This document shows positions 63,593 to 64,000 of a DNA stretch of 64,000 nucleotides, in pieces. Within the stretch, counting starts at the first letter, position 1. The number at the start of each line of letters is the position of its first letter. Source of the DNA: Glutamicibacter ardleyensis (GTDB lineage Bacteria; Actinomycetota; Actinomycetes; Actinomycetales; Micrococcaceae); contig NZ_BMKX01000001.1 in assembly GCF_014644555.1 (NCBI RefSeq), forward strand, positions 682,001 through 746,000. The letters are read 5' to 3'. Made by a program: the position numbers and the translations under genes. Under the pieces are notes generated by a model. It was not told the origin of the DNA and did no database searches. It worked only from the letters and a program-made list of their open reading frames with translations.

Positions 63593-64000
63593 CCCGTGCG
63601 GTACAACCACATGATCAGCAATAGCGACAACGCCACGACCGCCGCTGACGTGAGGAACGCTTCACGCAAGGTCCACAGCGCCGCGATAGTTCCCAAGATC
63701 CACGCACCGAGCGCGGTACTGACATCGAGTGCGAAAAAGTATGTTGCACTTGCCCGACCCCGCGCCTCGGGACGAGCGCTCAGCACCGAAATTGAATTCA
63801 TTGACGGGCTCACCACACCGGTACTGAATCCAAACAAGGCACCTGCCACCAGCAGCAACCCAAGGCTGTCCGCAAAATAGATGCAGAGCATCGCGCCGAC
63901 ATTCAGCACTACTCCGCCCACCACTATGCCAGTTAGCGAAAGCACCTTACGCATGGTTCCGATCAGAAGCCGAGAGACCGCCAGCATTAGACCGCTCATC
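63565..64000 (-). CDS. MFS transporter, C-terminal part (5' end outside window)
   Basis: The last 145 residues of a carrier; the coding region continues beyond base 64000. Four to five transmembrane helices are visible (SLTGIVVGGVVLNVGAMLCI; LGLLLVAGALFGFSTGVVSP; FFALDVSTALGAWILGTIAA; FLTSAAVVALSLLLIMWLYR) with the pattern SPSMNSISVLSARPEARGRA typical of drug-efflux-type MFS proteins in the second half. ATG 63999 is internal, not the start. Specificity cannot be read. Confidence 0.82.
   Translation of the reverse strand, partial: MSGLMLAVSRLLIGTMRKVLSLTGIVVGGVVLNVGAMLCIYFADSLGLLLVAGALFGFSTGVVSPSMNSISVLSARPEARGRASATYFFALDVSTALGAWILGTIAALWTLREAFLTSAAVVALSLLLIMWLYRTGRMPRKNSV

Overview
The window reads as a chromosomal segment of a moderately high-GC actinobacterium of the Micrococcaceae (Arthrobacter/Glutamicibacter type). 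Grounds: a SigK/RskA-type sigma/anti-sigma pair, an MhuD-type haem oxygenase, a DtxR/IdeR-like iron box, and a dimethylglycine oxidase that closely resembles, from memory, the Arthrobacter globiformis enzyme. I saw no rRNA, tRNA, CRISPR array, insertion sequence or prophage. The assignment to a genus is inference.

Layout. (1) 1-5.9 kb: sigK (cut by the window edge)-rskA, a photolyase, a membrane-anchored molybdenum sulfite-oxidase-like enzyme, an MhuD-like haem-degrading enzyme, a membrane protein and the ribosome-rescue factor ArfB. (2) 6.5-10.3 kb: a sodium/solute symporter with a 42-residue partner and a coupled unknown gene, divergent from a PucR regulator. (3) 10.4-12.7 kb: one protein joining an ECF-like sigma factor, a zinc-type anti-sigma motif, a hydrophobic region and a long Pro-Glu-Thr-Ser repeat. 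(4) 13.2-28.7 kb: glycine betaine use and one-carbon disposal: purU, a GntR regulator, a BCCT transporter, fdhA, a LysR regulator, gbcAB, dimethylglycine oxidase, then folD and fchA, with an HxlR/quinone-reductase pair in between. (5) 28.9-35.9 kb: DUF2945-DUF488, then a LysR regulator divergent from an operon in which a PrpF-family isomerase is fused through a transmembrane helix to a TctC binding protein, followed by a TctA-TctB fusion and a Usp protein. (6) 35.9-38.6 kb: two broken genes (cell-wall protein and LuxR/MalT-type regulator) joined at one junction. (7) 39.2-47.6 kb: allantoin/glyoxylate genes allB, gcl, glxR, hyi and, divergently, an NCS1 permease and a racemase-family protein. 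(8) 48.6-52.6 kb: an iron-siderophore ABC importer behind an iron box. (9) 53.7-56.3 kb: a second PrpF with a MatC/SLC13-like permease. (10) 56.4-64 kb: MFS genes flanking a TetR-accD1-accA1-maoC-citE operon like the mycobacterial leucine/itaconate cluster.

How the genes fit. Betaine enters by BCCT and is demethylated by GbcAB (formaldehyde to FdhA), then by dimethylglycine oxidase (methylene-tetrahydrofolate). FolD, FchA and PurU can carry that carbon to formate. FolD lacks the lysine normally needed for cyclohydrolase activity, and FchA supplies that step. A shared short palindrome, ACTGATATwTCA, lies upstream of purU, gntR, fdhA and fchA-folD and is the likely GntR operator.

The most unusual objects are the PrpF-TctC fusion, the sigma/zinc-finger/membrane/repeat fusion with an exact 60-bp tandem duplication, and several local gene losses (an IclR stub beside gcl, a TetR tail, and the LuxR/cell-wall junction). 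All functions are read from sequence patterns only; no database search was run.
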